NCBI RefSeq assembly: GCF_016900355.1
Contig: NZ_JACJKA010000009.1
Coordinates: 1 to 64,000, forward strand
Direction of reading: 5' to 3'
DNA: 64,000 nucleotides
DNA from: Bacteroides mediterraneensis
Lineage (GTDB): Bacteria > Bacteroidota > Bacteroidia > Bacteroidales > Bacteroidaceae
The notes under the pieces: model-generated
Seen by the model: only the letters and a program-made list of their open reading frames with translations
Told to the model about the DNA's origin: nothing
Database searches by the model: none
Translations under genes and position numbers: made by a program
Shown here: positions 24,366-34,243 of the stretch, one piece after another
Numbering within the stretch: position 1 is the first letter of the stretch
Layout of the letters: each line of letters starts with the position of its first letter

Positions 24366-26506
24366 GAATCTTTCTTAAACCATTTATAAAACCAGTTGCC
24401 CACCTTGTCATAATACTGGGTCTCGGCCCATCCGCGCGGATCGGCAAAGCTCAGTGTTTCATTCGGGTCACCTTTCTGGTCCGGATACAACAGCATGATG
24501 CTGTTGTTATTGAAATACTTGGAAACCTGCATCGGCAAACGCTCAAACGAAGAATCATACGAAATAGACCCTCTTCGTGAACTTACAATCACCAGCAAAT
24601 GATCGAAATTCACCTGTCCGGTAATAATCAGCAAATCGTCCCAGTTGTCCAATTCCTGAAACTCCGTCATCACATCCTTATGCTTTTTTTGGATATATCC
24701 CTTGATGTAACCCAAGGTCTGCGGATGGGCAAAGAAATGCAAACGGCATCCTAACTGACTGCTCATCCGGCACAGGTGCGTAATCCATTTCACAAATCCA
24801 TGCTCAAATTCCGACTTGGGAGGTACAGCCACAATAATACGCCGCAGCGTATTGACCGGCATCTGAAAACGCGCAATCATCACCTGCTGATAAGTATTTT
24901 TCAACAAATCCTCTGTCAGATTTCCGAAGAACGAATCTACCAGATTGGATTTGTTATGCAAACCGATGACAATCGTGGTCGATTCCGTTTCCTTGGCTGT
25001 ATGCAAGATTCCCGTGGCAATGTTCAAATCAAAACGAGTCACTGTTTTCAAAGGCACATTGGCCGAAGCCGCAATCTGTGCCGCTCTTTCCAGGCTACGC
25101 TTGCCCCGCATTTCCAATCGCACTGAATCATTATTGTCGTTAATCACATTCAACGCCACCAGATTGTCCGTACGTTTCTCATCGCGCACCACCAGTGCCA
25201 GCTGCATCAACCGTTCCAAAGTATCCGGATTGGCTACAGGAATCAGAATCCGCTCCTTTTTCTGTTCCTTTTCTTCATCCAGTTCCGCATCATCCATGGC
25301 AATCCGCTTGGCGGCATGTTCGGTAATGAAGGAGCTGACCACACAAGTTACCAAAATCAACAGGATGGTACCGTTCAGCACATCTTCATTGAGCAAACGC
25401 TCGCCTGAAGGAAGTATAATATTGTAGCCTACCAGTACCGCTGCCAACGTAGCCGCCGCCTGTGCGTTACTTAGTCCGAACATCAGTTCTCGTTCCACCG
25501 GCTTCATGCGATAAATCTTCTGTGTCAGCCAGGAAGCAATCCACTTGCCCAGTAACGCCACCACAATCATTATCGAAGCCACCTTAATGGAATCAATATG
25601 TCCGAAAAGTACATTGACGTTAATCAACATACCCACCCCAATCAAAAAGTAAGGAATAAACAAAGCATTTCCTACAAACTCCAGGTGACTCATCAGCGGA
25701 GACACATGCGGAATCAAGCGGTTCAACACCAGTCCGGCCAGAAAAGCGCCCAAAATGCCTTCCATACCGACCCACTCCATCAGGCCCGCTCCTAAGAAGA
25801 CCATGGCCATCACAAAAATATATTGTACTACCTGATCACTGTAACGACGGAAAAACCAGCGACCGATACGAGGGAAAGTGACCATGATGACGGCACTCAG
25901 CACCACCACCTTCAGCACCAGCCAAATCCAGAACATATCCGACGTTTCTCCCTTGTACATACCGGAAATCACGGCCAGCACCAGCAACGTCAACGTATCG
26001 GTCACCGCCGTACCTCCCACAGCGATACTTACCGCCCGCTGCCGGTTGATGCCATAACGAATCACAATCGGATAGGCTATCAAGGTGTGCGAGGCATACA
26101 TACTGGCCAGCAAGACCGACGTAATCAGCCCGTATCCCAAGAGATTCAAATTGGTCCATACTCCAATGCCCAACGGGAAAATGAACGCCAGCAATCCCAA
26201 TACGGTTGCCTTCACACGGATACTCTTGAAGTCCTCCATGTTCATTTCCAGACCGGCCAGAAACATGATGTAGTATAATCCTACCTTGCCAAAAAGTTCA
26301 AAACTGCTGTCACGGGCCAGGATGTTGAACCCGTGTTCACCGACCACAATACCCGCCAGAATCATCCCGATGATGTGCGGAATGCGCAAACGTTCCAACA
26401 CAATCGGCGCAAACAAAATGATTACCAATACCAGAAAAAAAATCCAGGTCGGGTCAGTAATGGGAAAATCTATATCGAAATGAAACAAATCTAACAATTC
26501 TTCCAT
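24362..26506 (-). CDS. Na+/H+ or K+/H+ antiporter, CPA2 (KefB/NapA) family, with USP-like tail
   Basis: This 714-residue protein has about 12 helices in the first 400 residues, with CPA2 motifs such as HIIGMILAGIVVGEHGFN and GVGMLINVNVLFG. The C-terminal half (about 420-700) is cytoplasmic and resembles paired universal-stress-protein folds: RILIPVANPDTLERLMQLAL and later TTIVIGLHNKSNLVDSFFG. It lacks the TrkA-N domain of true KefB. It exchanges protons for sodium or potassium. It is the first gene of the antiporter-tcdA-lolD-cvfB operon. Confidence 0.88.
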   Translation of the reverse strand: MEELLDLFHFDIDFPITDPTWIFFLVLVIILFAPIVLERLRIPHIIGMILAGIVVGEHGFNILARDSSFELFGKVGLYYIMFLAGLEMNMEDFKSIRVKATVLGLLAFIFPLGIGVWTNLNLLGYGLITSVLLASMYASHTLIAYPIVIRYGINRQRAVSIAVGGTAVTDTLTLLVLAVISGMYKGETSDMFWIWLVLKVVVLSAVIMVTFPRIGRWFFRRYSDQVVQYIFVMAMVFLGAGLMEWVGMEGILGAFLAGLVLNRLIPHVSPLMSHLEFVGNALFIPYFLIGVGMLINVNVLFGHIDSIKVASIMIVVALLGKWIASWLTQKIYRMKPVERELMFGLSNAQAAATLAAVLVGYNIILPSGERLLNEDVLNGTILLILVTCVVSSFITEHAAKRIAMDDAELDEEKEQKKERILIPVANPDTLERLMQLALVVRDEKRTDNLVALNVINDNNDSVRLEMRGKRSLERAAQIAASANVPLKTVTRFDLNIATGILHTAKETESTTIVIGLHNKSNLVDSFFGNLTEDLLKNTYQQVMIARFQMPVNTLRRIIVAVPPKSEFEHGFVKWITHLCRMSSQLGCRLHFFAHPQTLGYIKGYIQKKHKDVMTEFQELDNWDDLLIITGQVNFDHLLVIVSSRRGSISYDSSFERLPMQVSKYFNNNSIMLLYPDQKGDPNETLSFADPRGWAETQYYDKVGNWFYKWFKKDS

Positions 26507-26693
26507 ATAAATGAGCGGGCAGTTTTAAATTTATGGACAAAAATAAGAAAAAAGTTCTGCATTTCCCGTTTCGTATTCCAAAATGTTTTAATTTTGCGTT
26601 TCAATAGCTGTAAGAAGAATTAAAAAAATCTTGCTGAAACACAGAAGGCTATGCAAGGACAAAATCTATTAACTTAAATAATAAACATAAAAA

Positions 26694-27704
26694 ATGAAAG
26701 TAGCAATTGTTGGTGCAAGCGGAGCCGTAGGACAAGAGTTTCTGCGCGTGCTTGATGAAAGAAATTTCCCGGTAGATGAACTGCTGTTGTTCGGCTCAAC
26801 CAGAAGCGCCGGACGAAAATACACTTTTCGGGGAAAAGAAATTGAAGTCAAACTTCTGCAGCACAACGATGATTTCAAAGGAGTTGACATCGCATTCACT
26901 TCAGCCGGTGCAGGCACCTCAAAAGAATTTGCCGATACTATCACCAAATATGGTGCCGTGATGATTGACAACTCCAGTGCTTTCCGCATGGACAATGACA
27001 TTCCTTTGGTAGTGCCCGAAGTCAATGCAGCCGACGCCCTGAACCGTCCGCGCGGAATCATTGCGAACCCGAACTGTACGACTATCCAGATGGTCGTAGC
27101 CCTGAAAGCCATCGAGAACCTGACACACATCAAACGTGTACACGTAGCTACATACCAGGCTGCCAGTGGGGCTGGAGCAGCTGCCATGGACGAACTGTAC
27201 GAACAATACCGTCAGGTATTGGCCGGCGAACCAGTGAAAGTAGAAAAGTTCGCTTACCAATTGGCCTTCAACCTGATTCCTCAGATTGACGTATTCACCG
27301 ACAACGGATATACCAAAGAAGAGATGAAGATGTACAACGAGACACGCAAAATCATGCATTCTGACGTGAAAGTCAGTGCCACTTGCGTACGTGTGCCGGC
27401 TCTTCGTTCTCACTCAGAAAGCATCTGGATTGAAACTGAACGTCCGGTTTCTGTAGAAGAAGCCCGTGAAGCCTTTGCTCACGGAGAAGGCCTGGTACTG
27501 ATGGACAACCCGGAAAAGAAAGAATATCCGATGCCGTTGTTCCTGGCTGGAAAAGACCCTGTATACGTAGGACGTATCCGTAAAGACTTGTCAAACGAGA
27601 ACGGTCTGACCTTCTGGATTGTAGGTGACCAAATCAAGAAAGGTGCCGCACTGAACGCCGTACAGATTGCAGAATACCTGATTAAAGTAAAGAACATCGG
27701 ATAA
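26694..27704 (+). CDS. asd: Aspartate-semialdehyde dehydrogenase
   Basis: This 336-residue enzyme makes aspartate semialdehyde from aspartyl phosphate for lysine, diaminopimelate, threonine and methionine synthesis. The NADP loop [18 protein letters not shown] opens the protein. The active-site cysteine lies in the segment [11 protein letters not shown], and the catalytic His in [12 protein letters not shown] -7 box TAATTTTG (26589-26596) lies about 100 bp upstream, without a clear -33. A strong terminator follows. Confidence 0.96.
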   Translation: MKVAIVGASGAVGQEFLRVLDERNFPVDELLLFGSTRSAGRKYTFRGKEIEVKLLQHNDDFKGVDIAFTSAGAGTSKEFADTITKYGAVMIDNSSAFRMDNDIPLVVPEVNAADALNRPRGIIANPNCTTIQMVVALKAIENLTHIKRVHVATYQAASGAGAAAMDELYEQYRQVLAGEPVKVEKFAYQLAFNLIPQIDVFTDNGYTKEEMKMYNETRKIMHSDVKVSATCVRVPALRSHSESIWIETERPVSVEEAREAFAHGEGLVLMDNPEKKEYPMPLFLAGKDPVYVGRIRKDLSNENGLTFWIVGDQIKKGAALNAVQIAEYLIKVKNIG

Positions 27705-27736
27705 GAGGTCTTCCTCCCTCTGATTACACGATAAAG

Positions 27737-27785
27737 AAGGCCATTGCCTCGTATCGGTTCAACCGACGGAGACAATGGCCTTTTT
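27737..27785 (+). terminator. Terminator of asd
   Basis: AAGGCCATTG (27737-27746) pairs perfectly with CAATGGCCTT (27773-27782), with an inner CGGTT/AACCG pair, and five T follow. Confidence 0.9.
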
Positions 27786-27848
27786 CATTTCCTCCTTTCC
27801 GGAGAATGATGTCTTATCAAAGAATTTGACCGACAAGCTGTTCTTCCT

Positions 27849-30158
27849 TTAAAATAAATCCCAGGTATGAATTTCATCTTTCCATTGATGATCCTTCGGG
27901 AAAGGTTTCTCTCCCCATGCCTTCACGCTGGTCCATTCCTGGGGCGCATCGGTCCAGAAAGGATGCGATGCCGGAAGTCCCAATGGCAAGAAAGCCAAGG
28001 AAGTCATATACAGGCTTCCGTTGTTGGTGTACCAGTCGGCTACATTCGGCTGACGACCGGTAAAACCGATGGTCAGGAAACCGCCTTCATTAAAATTATG
28101 ACCGGTAGCAAACATGCGCTTCATCACAGCTGTCAGTGCACAACGCACCTGTGAACTTGTCACCCCTGCCGGCAATTTCTCATACCAAGCCATCAAAGCC
28201 AAAGGCTGCATAGTGGCCATACGGTACGGGATGGAACGACCGAATACGGGGAAAGTTCCCTCCGGTGAAATGAAACGTTCCAATATCAGACTGTATTTCT
28301 GGGCACGCTTCAACGCGCGGTCATAATATTTTCCGTAGTCAATCCGGCTGCGCACCTTGGCATCCTTCATGGCCTGGAGCGTCTCCAAGTACATGGGATG
28401 GAACACGTAACTGCTGTAATAATCAAATGCAAAAGATGGGCCGTCTGAGTACCATCCGTCGCCGGTGTACCATTCTTCCACCTTACGAATGGCGGAATTC
28501 ACCCGGTATTCATCAAACTTCACTCCCACTTTAGCCAAAAAACTTTCAATAGTAGACGAAAACAGCAACCAGTTTGTATAAGGCGGATCAATTCGGCGCA
28601 GCTGCTGAAACTCTTCGATGTAACGCTTCTTGGTGATTTCATCCAACGGCATCCAAAGCTGGTCGTACGCCCGAAGGAAACTTTCAGCCACATAGGCACC
28701 GTCGACCAATGTCTGTCCTTCCTGACGCCACAACAGGTAGTCCGGACTCTGGGGATCAACTGCATTGGTATAGCTTTTCAAGACCCACTCACGCAATTCC
28801 TTACGCATTTTCCCTTCTTCCGTGTCATCATCCGGCAAGGAGAGCCAAGGAGCAATGCCAGCCATCAGCCGTCCGAAGGTTTCCATATAAGCCACTTTCT
28901 TATTGCGTCCGTCCCAAGTAGGGCTGACCTCCAGCTGCATGTTCTTCTGCAATTCTTCCTTGGCCATGTTGCTCAATACGGGAGCCGCCATCCGATACGC
29001 CAAGTCGCACCAGTAAGTACGGTCGGCAGTCTGCGGAGCTTCCAGATAACGTACATATTCACAGGCTGCCAGCAAGAAGGCCCCGACTCCGAAATTCGCC
29101 GTAGAATTGACATCGAGTACTTGTCCGGGAATCGCCTTCTCTCCAATCGGCTGTACATACCCCACCGTACCATCTTTCTGAAACGCTTTCTTCGACAAAT
29201 AGTTCCATGCTTTCTTTACCACCGGCTGGTAAGTAGCTTCTGCTAAATACCCATTGTTGATACCCCCCAAAAAACCGTAGGTAAACAGAGCCGTTCCGCT
29301 GGTTTCCGGCCCCGGAGCAAAATCCGGATCCATCATGCTGCGCGTCCAGTATCCTTCCGGCTGCTGAATGGCCGCTACGGCCTGGGCCATGTGCTGAAAC
29401 TTATTCACAAAAAACGAATGATGCACATAATTTTCCGGCATATCTTTCAGCACCTTAGCCAGTCCGGCCAGTACCCAAGCATCTCCTCTGGCCCAGAAAT
29501 CCTTCTTTCCATTGGCTGTGGCATGCTTGGGATAGACATATTTCGCATCCCGGTAATACAAATTCTCATCCTTGTCGAACATGATGCTGTCGGAATATTG
29601 TAGATACTCATACAACTTATCCAAATACAGTGTGTTATGCGTTACCTTATATAATTTAGTCATCACGGGCATGACCATATAGAGCGCATCGCTCCACCAC
29701 CAGTAATCATTCTGTGAGGTACTCATCTGATATTCCATCACTTCACGGGCCCGACGGATTTTCCGATCTTCCGGAGCCAAGTTGTACAAATCGACATACG
29801 TCTGGAAACAAATCTGATAATCGCCGAAGAGTACGTATTCATCCGACTCTCCGTAGGAATATTTCCACTCTGCCCGATTGTCACTCTTGGCCCCTTTCCA
29901 TTGGTTATAGTTGGCCCATGTCTCCGAATAAGTGCGATACGTTTCATTACCCGTCAGGAAATACGCTTCCATATTTCCAGTATGATATACGGCATTGTCC
30001 CAAAACGCACGTACCTCCGGCGAATGCTCCACCTGCCAATGCTGATTTACTTTCTCAATCATCTTCCGGACTTGAACAGCCTCAGAATCCTTGGCTCCTG
30101 CCGACACGGCGCACAGTCCCATCGCACAAGCCAATAAAAATTTACCTGTTTGTTTCAT
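27849..30158 (-). CDS. Secreted GH105-like plus DUF2264 (GH154-like) glycoside hydrolase
   Basis: This 769-residue protein has a signal peptide (MKQTGKFLLACAMGLCAVSA). The first catalytic-like domain (about 25-400) resembles GH105/GH88 unsaturated uronyl hydrolases, with WWWSDALYM around Asp157 and FWARGDAWVLAGL around Asp226. The second (about 400-760) is DUF2264, now related to GH154 beta-glucuronidases, with YSDGPSFAFDYYSSYVFHP and NEGGFLTIGFTGRQPNVADWY. Unsaturated uronyl hydrolases act after polysaccharide lyases, and the upstream gene encodes a lyase-like propeller. The fusion suggests sequential removal of uronic acids. Both genes are secreted and co-transcribed. Confidence 0.88.
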   Translation of the reverse strand: MKQTGKFLLACAMGLCAVSAGAKDSEAVQVRKMIEKVNQHWQVEHSPEVRAFWDNAVYHTGNMEAYFLTGNETYRTYSETWANYNQWKGAKSDNRAEWKYSYGESDEYVLFGDYQICFQTYVDLYNLAPEDRKIRRAREVMEYQMSTSQNDYWWWSDALYMVMPVMTKLYKVTHNTLYLDKLYEYLQYSDSIMFDKDENLYYRDAKYVYPKHATANGKKDFWARGDAWVLAGLAKVLKDMPENYVHHSFFVNKFQHMAQAVAAIQQPEGYWTRSMMDPDFAPGPETSGTALFTYGFLGGINNGYLAEATYQPVVKKAWNYLSKKAFQKDGTVGYVQPIGEKAIPGQVLDVNSTANFGVGAFLLAACEYVRYLEAPQTADRTYWCDLAYRMAAPVLSNMAKEELQKNMQLEVSPTWDGRNKKVAYMETFGRLMAGIAPWLSLPDDDTEEGKMRKELREWVLKSYTNAVDPQSPDYLLWRQEGQTLVDGAYVAESFLRAYDQLWMPLDEITKKRYIEEFQQLRRIDPPYTNWLLFSSTIESFLAKVGVKFDEYRVNSAIRKVEEWYTGDGWYSDGPSFAFDYYSSYVFHPMYLETLQAMKDAKVRSRIDYGKYYDRALKRAQKYSLILERFISPEGTFPVFGRSIPYRMATMQPLALMAWYEKLPAGVTSSQVRCALTAVMKRMFATGHNFNEGGFLTIGFTGRQPNVADWYTNNGSLYMTSLAFLPLGLPASHPFWTDAPQEWTSVKAWGEKPFPKDHQWKDEIHTWDLF

Positions 30159-30173
30159 AGTTTTATTTTGAGA

Positions 30174-31454
30174 TTAATCAATTTCCAATACATAAATGGG
30201 AGTCGCTGCGGAAGTCTTTACTCTTTCTCCGTCGCCTTGACGCGTTTCCTGCACAAACACATGCAACTTTTTCTGGGCTTTCCATAACTCCGTGTCATAA
30301 CTGGGCTCCCAGGCATCCACCGAGAAATCGGTCAAGTCTTTCACCTGCCATTCTCCCGACTTCACATCATCGGTGTAGGCCATTGAAACCTTACTTCCAC
30401 GTTCTGCATCACGGAACATAAAATAAGCTTTTCCCTCATCTACCGCAAGACGTGGCCGGGAAATCGGAATCATCTTCGTCCCGTCGCCTTTCAGCGTAAA
30501 GTCCTGCGAACGGTTGACTATCTGGCGGTGTTGCCAGGAGATTCCATCGTGCCACACCAATCGATATTGAGGCACTTCATTTTCCGCATTTCGCCAGTAA
30601 GTGACAATATACGGATGTCCCTCCGCATCGGTACACATACTGGTTTGGTTAATCAGTTCACTGTTTTGCGGAATGTAACAAGCATACTCCGCATTGTCCT
30701 TCCGAATAGGCAGCGTATACTTTTCACCATTCGTCTTATACCATGTGCGTCCATCATCGGGAGAATAGGCATAACAAAGGTCATGATTGGTCTCTACCAT
30801 CCAAGTCTCACGCCACACCCACGACAGATGAAGCCGGCCATCTGCATCCATATACAATTGCCAATAAGCGTTCCGCTGATTTTCTCCGTCAATCAGGACA
30901 TCCTGTACCCGTATCCATTTGCGACTTTTCAATTCATAACGGTTCAACACTAAGTTTCCCCGCCCGGAAGCCCCCGAACGATAAGCAAACAACAAATCGC
31001 CGTTGGGCATCCGATAAAACTCCGGATATGTCACATCCGACTCATCCTTCCCTGTCATCTGTTCCTTTTCTCCCAAGGTCAATGCGCCGGGAGCCGTACT
31101 CCGGCAATAATTCAACTCGTTGCCGTGATGGTCAAAAGCTACATGCAGATACCCGTCACCGTCCACCATCATACTGATAACATTGTGCGCGTCTGCCACA
31201 TTACCTTTATACTGACTGCGGTGCAAGGTCCATTGCTCCGTTCCCAAGTCACGCTTACCCACTACCAGGTAACCGTCCGCATCATAATACGATACATACT
31301 GTATTCCCTTGTCGGTCACCAACGAACTGTTCCGGAAAATGGCCGTATTCACAGAGGTGGAGCTATAACCCTCGGCCACCTCTACCAGCCGTTGTGCCGA
31401 CAGTCCTTCCCAGACAAGGAATCCCATTAGAAATAAAAAAAAGATGTGCTTCAT
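30174..31454 (-). CDS. BNR_4 beta-propeller protein, ulvan-lyase-like (PL24/PL25 type)
   Basis: This 426-residue protein has a signal peptide ending near LSA (residue 20) and a seven-bladed propeller of BNR_4 type. The conserved region ADAHNVISMMVDGDGYLHVAF then DHHGNELNY (His90, Asn91, His109, His110) matches the active-site blades of PL24/PL25 ulvan lyases. Those enzymes cleave rhamnose-glucuronate bonds, leaving an unsaturated uronate that a GH105 enzyme removes. The downstream gene, 15 bp away, encodes that kind of enzyme. A -7 box TATTTTTG (31487-31480) precedes it. The substrate is inferred only; gut homologues may act on arabinogalactan or other glucuronate-rich glycans. Confidence 0.8.
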   Translation of the reverse strand: MKHIFFLFLMGFLVWEGLSAQRLVEVAEGYSSTSVNTAIFRNSSLVTDKGIQYVSYYDADGYLVVGKRDLGTEQWTLHRSQYKGNVADAHNVISMMVDGDGYLHVAFDHHGNELNYCRSTAPGALTLGEKEQMTGKDESDVTYPEFYRMPNGDLLFAYRSGASGRGNLVLNRYELKSRKWIRVQDVLIDGENQRNAYWQLYMDADGRLHLSWVWRETWMVETNHDLCYAYSPDDGRTWYKTNGEKYTLPIRKDNAEYACYIPQNSELINQTSMCTDAEGHPYIVTYWRNAENEVPQYRLVWHDGISWQHRQIVNRSQDFTLKGDGTKMIPISRPRLAVDEGKAYFMFRDAERGSKVSMAYTDDVKSGEWQVKDLTDFSVDAWEPSYDTELWKAQKKLHVFVQETRQGDGERVKTSAATPIYVLEID

Positions 31455-31626
31455 AGCCTATGTGTTTAAGTTCTTTCTGCAAAAATAAGATTTTCAACAA
31501 AAGGAAGGGATAAAAATCCCGTCAAGGAAGGAGAAAAAAACGAGCAAATGTACGCTAAACCTACAATTTGATTCCTTTTTTGCTAAGATTATCACATTCT
31601 GCCATACATTTCGCCTCCTAGCCTAC

Positions 31627-31669
31627 AAAAAAAGTCCATATCCAAGAGACTTTCTCTCGAATATGGACT
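31627..31669 (-). terminator. Terminator of murF
   Basis: AGTCCATAT (31633-31641) pairs with ATATGGACT (31661-31669), with inner AGAGA/TCTCT pairing. On the minus strand a seven-T run follows (31633-31627), 26 bp after the murF stop. Confidence 0.88.
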
Positions 31670-31694
31670 CTGCGCTTAAAAGCGATTTCTTATG

Positions 31695-32987
31695 TTATAG
31701 ACTGGCCGGAAGTTCGCTCAGCTTCATGCTGTTGGAACCTTTTACCAGCACGCAGCACCCTTGCAAAGGATGAGCTGCCAACAGGGCCTCTACTTCTTTC
31801 ACATCTTTATAATGCTCGAAGGAAGAGGCAGTACCTCCAAATTCCGGACCGACCAGCATCACCCGTTCAAATCCGCATTCTTTCAAAAAGTCGACCACCT
31901 TCTGGTGTTCCTCGTGACTTCCTTCTCCGAGTTCCTTCATATCGCCCAAGATAGCCACCTTGTGCGCCGCCTCCATCTGACGGAAGTTTTCCAATGCCGC
32001 CATCATACTGGTGGGATTGGCATTGTAGGCATCCACAATCAAGGTATTGGAAGCGGTGTGTACCAACTGTGAACGGTTGTTCTGCGGTACATACGAAGAC
32101 AATGCATGACAGATTTTTGCATCCTCTACCCCGAAATAACGACCGATGGTTACCGCAGCCAAGGCATTGTCCAAGTTGTAGGAACCTATCAAATGCGTCT
32201 GTACTTCATGAGAAGTACCTTCGGCCGTCCAGCTGAAACGCAGGAATGGAGAACAGGATACCACTTTACCTGTCACATCCAGTCCCGGAGTCTGTCCGTA
32301 GCGGACGCACGTCAATCCTGTGGCAATCTTGTTCAGGTAAGGATTCTCATTTTGAATGAAAATGGTAGAATTTCCCTTTTCCCGCAGGAAATCATACAAT
32401 TCTCCTTTGGTACGGATAACCCCTTCAAAGGAACCGAATCCCTGCAGATGCGCCTTTCCCACATTGGTAATGATACCGTAATCTGGCTCGGCGATATGTA
32501 CCAAAGTCTTGATTTCTCCCGGATGGTTGGCCCCCATTTCGATGACTGCCATCTCATGCTCCGGCTTCAGACGCAACAAGGTCAACGGCACTCCGATGTG
32601 GTTGTTAAAGTTCCCTTGCGTATAAAGTACCTTGAACTTCTCGCCCAGCACGGTTGCAATCAATTCTTTCGTAGTGGTCTTTCCATTCGTACCGGTCACC
32701 CCGATCATGCGGGTTCCTAACCGGCGACGGTGATAGTTGGCCAACTTCTGCAAGGTCTCCAAACAATTATCCACTAAAATAATCCGCGGATTCTCGGGGG
32801 AAGCATATTGCGGTTCATCGACCACCGCATAGCGGCAGCCCTGTGCCAACGACTGGGCCGCAAAAGCATTCCCATTGAATGTTTCTCCTTTCAGGGCCAG
32901 AAACATAGAACCCTCCGGACAATGGCGGCTGTCCGTCGTCAGTCCGTTACATTCCGTAAAACGGCTGTATAGTTCCTCTATTTCCAT
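31695..32987 (-). CDS. murF: UDP-N-acetylmuramoyl-tripeptide--D-alanyl-D-alanine ligase
   Basis: From the ATG at 32987 (MEIEELYSRF) the product is 430 residues, the usual MurF length; the upstream in-frame ATG at 33026 would lie inside trpS. The ATP loop is GTNGKTTT (99-106), with the central-domain motif VIEMGANHPGEI and the later segment DAYNANPTSMMAAL typical of MurF. It adds D-Ala-D-Ala to the UDP-MurNAc tripeptide in the cytoplasm. It starts 4 bp after trpS and ends in a terminator. Confidence 0.95.
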   Translation of the reverse strand: MEIEELYSRFTECNGLTTDSRHCPEGSMFLALKGETFNGNAFAAQSLAQGCRYAVVDEPQYASPENPRIILVDNCLETLQKLANYHRRRLGTRMIGVTGTNGKTTTKELIATVLGEKFKVLYTQGNFNNHIGVPLTLLRLKPEHEMAVIEMGANHPGEIKTLVHIAEPDYGIITNVGKAHLQGFGSFEGVIRTKGELYDFLREKGNSTIFIQNENPYLNKIATGLTCVRYGQTPGLDVTGKVVSCSPFLRFSWTAEGTSHEVQTHLIGSYNLDNALAAVTIGRYFGVEDAKICHALSSYVPQNNRSQLVHTASNTLIVDAYNANPTSMMAALENFRQMEAAHKVAILGDMKELGEGSHEEHQKVVDFLKECGFERVMLVGPEFGGTASSFEHYKDVKEVEALLAAHPLQGCCVLVKGSNSMKLSELPASL

Positions 32988-32991
32988 ATTC

Positions 32992-34086
32992 TTATTGCTC
33001 TGCGAAGCGTTTTGCCTGCTCTTCAATCAGTGCGGCATCGTCAAAATAGTTGATTTTCATGGCACGGCGTACCTCATCCAGCGTCTGGGCTGCTGCCTCA
33101 CGGGCTACTTCGCAACCTTTCTTCAGCATGTCGTAGACAGCCGGGATGTCTTTTTCAAATACCTTACGACGTTCACGAATCGGTTCCAGTTCTTCCTGCA
33201 TGACGGCTGCAAGGAACTTCTTCACCTTCATATCACCCAGTCCGCCACGTGTGTAATGCGCTTTCAATTCATCCAAGCTGGCATATTCCGGCAAATAACG
33301 GTCAAAATGCTCCGGACGGCAGAATGCATCCAAATAGGTGAACACGCAGTTGCCTTCCAGTTTACCCGGGTCGCTCACCTTGATGTGAGTCGGGTCAGTA
33401 TACATGCTCTTCACCTTCTTTGCCACTTCGTCTGCTGAATCCGACAAGTAAATGCAGTTGCCCAATGACTTACTCATTTTAGCCTTTCCGTCTGTACCCG
33501 GTAAACGTAAGCAAGCCGCATTATCCGGCAACAAGATTTCTGGTTCTATCAATGTCTCGCCATAGATATGATTGAAACGACGCACAATTTCACGGGTCTG
33601 TTCAATCATCGGTTCCTGGTCTTCTCCCACCGGTACGGTAGTCGCCTTGAAAGCGGTAATATCGGCAGCTTGACTGATGGGATAAGTAAAGAAGCCCACC
33701 GGAATGCTCGTTTCAAAGTTACGCATCTGGATTTCGGTCTTCACCGTCGGGTTACGCTGCAAACGGGAAACAGTAACCAGGTCCATGTAATAGAATGTCA
33801 ATTCACACAGTTCCGGAATCTGCGACTGGATAAAGATGGTAGACTTTGCCGGGTCAAGTCCCACAGACAAATAGTCCAATGCCACTTCAATTACGTTCTG
33901 ACGCACCTTTTCCGGATTGTCAATGTTGTCGGTCAACGCCTGTCCGTCGGCCTCGAACACAAATATTTTATCGTAAAGTCCTGAATTCTGCAACTCCACA
34001 CGTCGGCGCAATGAACCCACATAGTGGCCGATATGTAATTTACCGGTAGGGCGGTCACCGGTCAAAATAATCTTTTCTTTCTTCAT
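32992..34086 (-). CDS. trpS: Tryptophanyl-tRNA synthetase
   Basis: This 364-residue class I synthetase has HIGHYVGSL (18-26) and KMSKS (about 203-207), the two ATP-binding signatures, and the tryptophan-site segment [16 protein letters not shown]. It charges tRNA-Trp. It is the first gene of a trpS-murF operon and has a strong promoter at 34122-34153, with a leader of about 30 nt. No tryptophan attenuator or T-box is seen in that leader. Confidence 0.96.
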   Translation of the reverse strand: MKKEKIILTGDRPTGKLHIGHYVGSLRRRVELQNSGLYDKIFVFEADGQALTDNIDNPEKVRQNVIEVALDYLSVGLDPAKSTIFIQSQIPELCELTFYYMDLVTVSRLQRNPTVKTEIQMRNFETSIPVGFFTYPISQAADITAFKATTVPVGEDQEPMIEQTREIVRRFNHIYGETLIEPEILLPDNAACLRLPGTDGKAKMSKSLGNCIYLSDSADEVAKKVKSMYTDPTHIKVSDPGKLEGNCVFTYLDAFCRPEHFDRYLPEYASLDELKAHYTRGGLGDMKVKKFLAAVMQEELEPIRERRKVFEKDIPAVYDMLKKGCEVAREAAAQTLDEVRRAMKINYFDDAALIEEQAKRFAEQ

Positions 34087-34121
34087 AATATAAGCTATTG
34101 TATCTACTTTTTAAATTGCAG

Positions 34122-34153
34122 CAAAGATATATAAATCCTTTGTTTTCTTCAAA
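34122..34153 (-). promoter_or_regulatory. Promoter of trpS-murF
   Basis: On the minus strand TTTG (34153-34150), a 20-bp spacer and TATCTTTG (34129-34122) match the Bacteroides consensus exactly. The start codon is at 34086. Confidence 0.82.
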
Positions 34154-34243
34154 ATAAATCGTTTCTTTGCAAGTAGTCCTCCACGACAAAAACTGCCGCC
34201 GGACGCAGACAACCTTTGAGAAACCCCAAATTTATCTATATCC

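Noticed and set aside
34090-34243. T-box or attenuator before trpS or carB
   Set aside because: No T-box motif, Trp-codon leader peptide or terminator/antiterminator pair is visible in the 157-bp divergent region.
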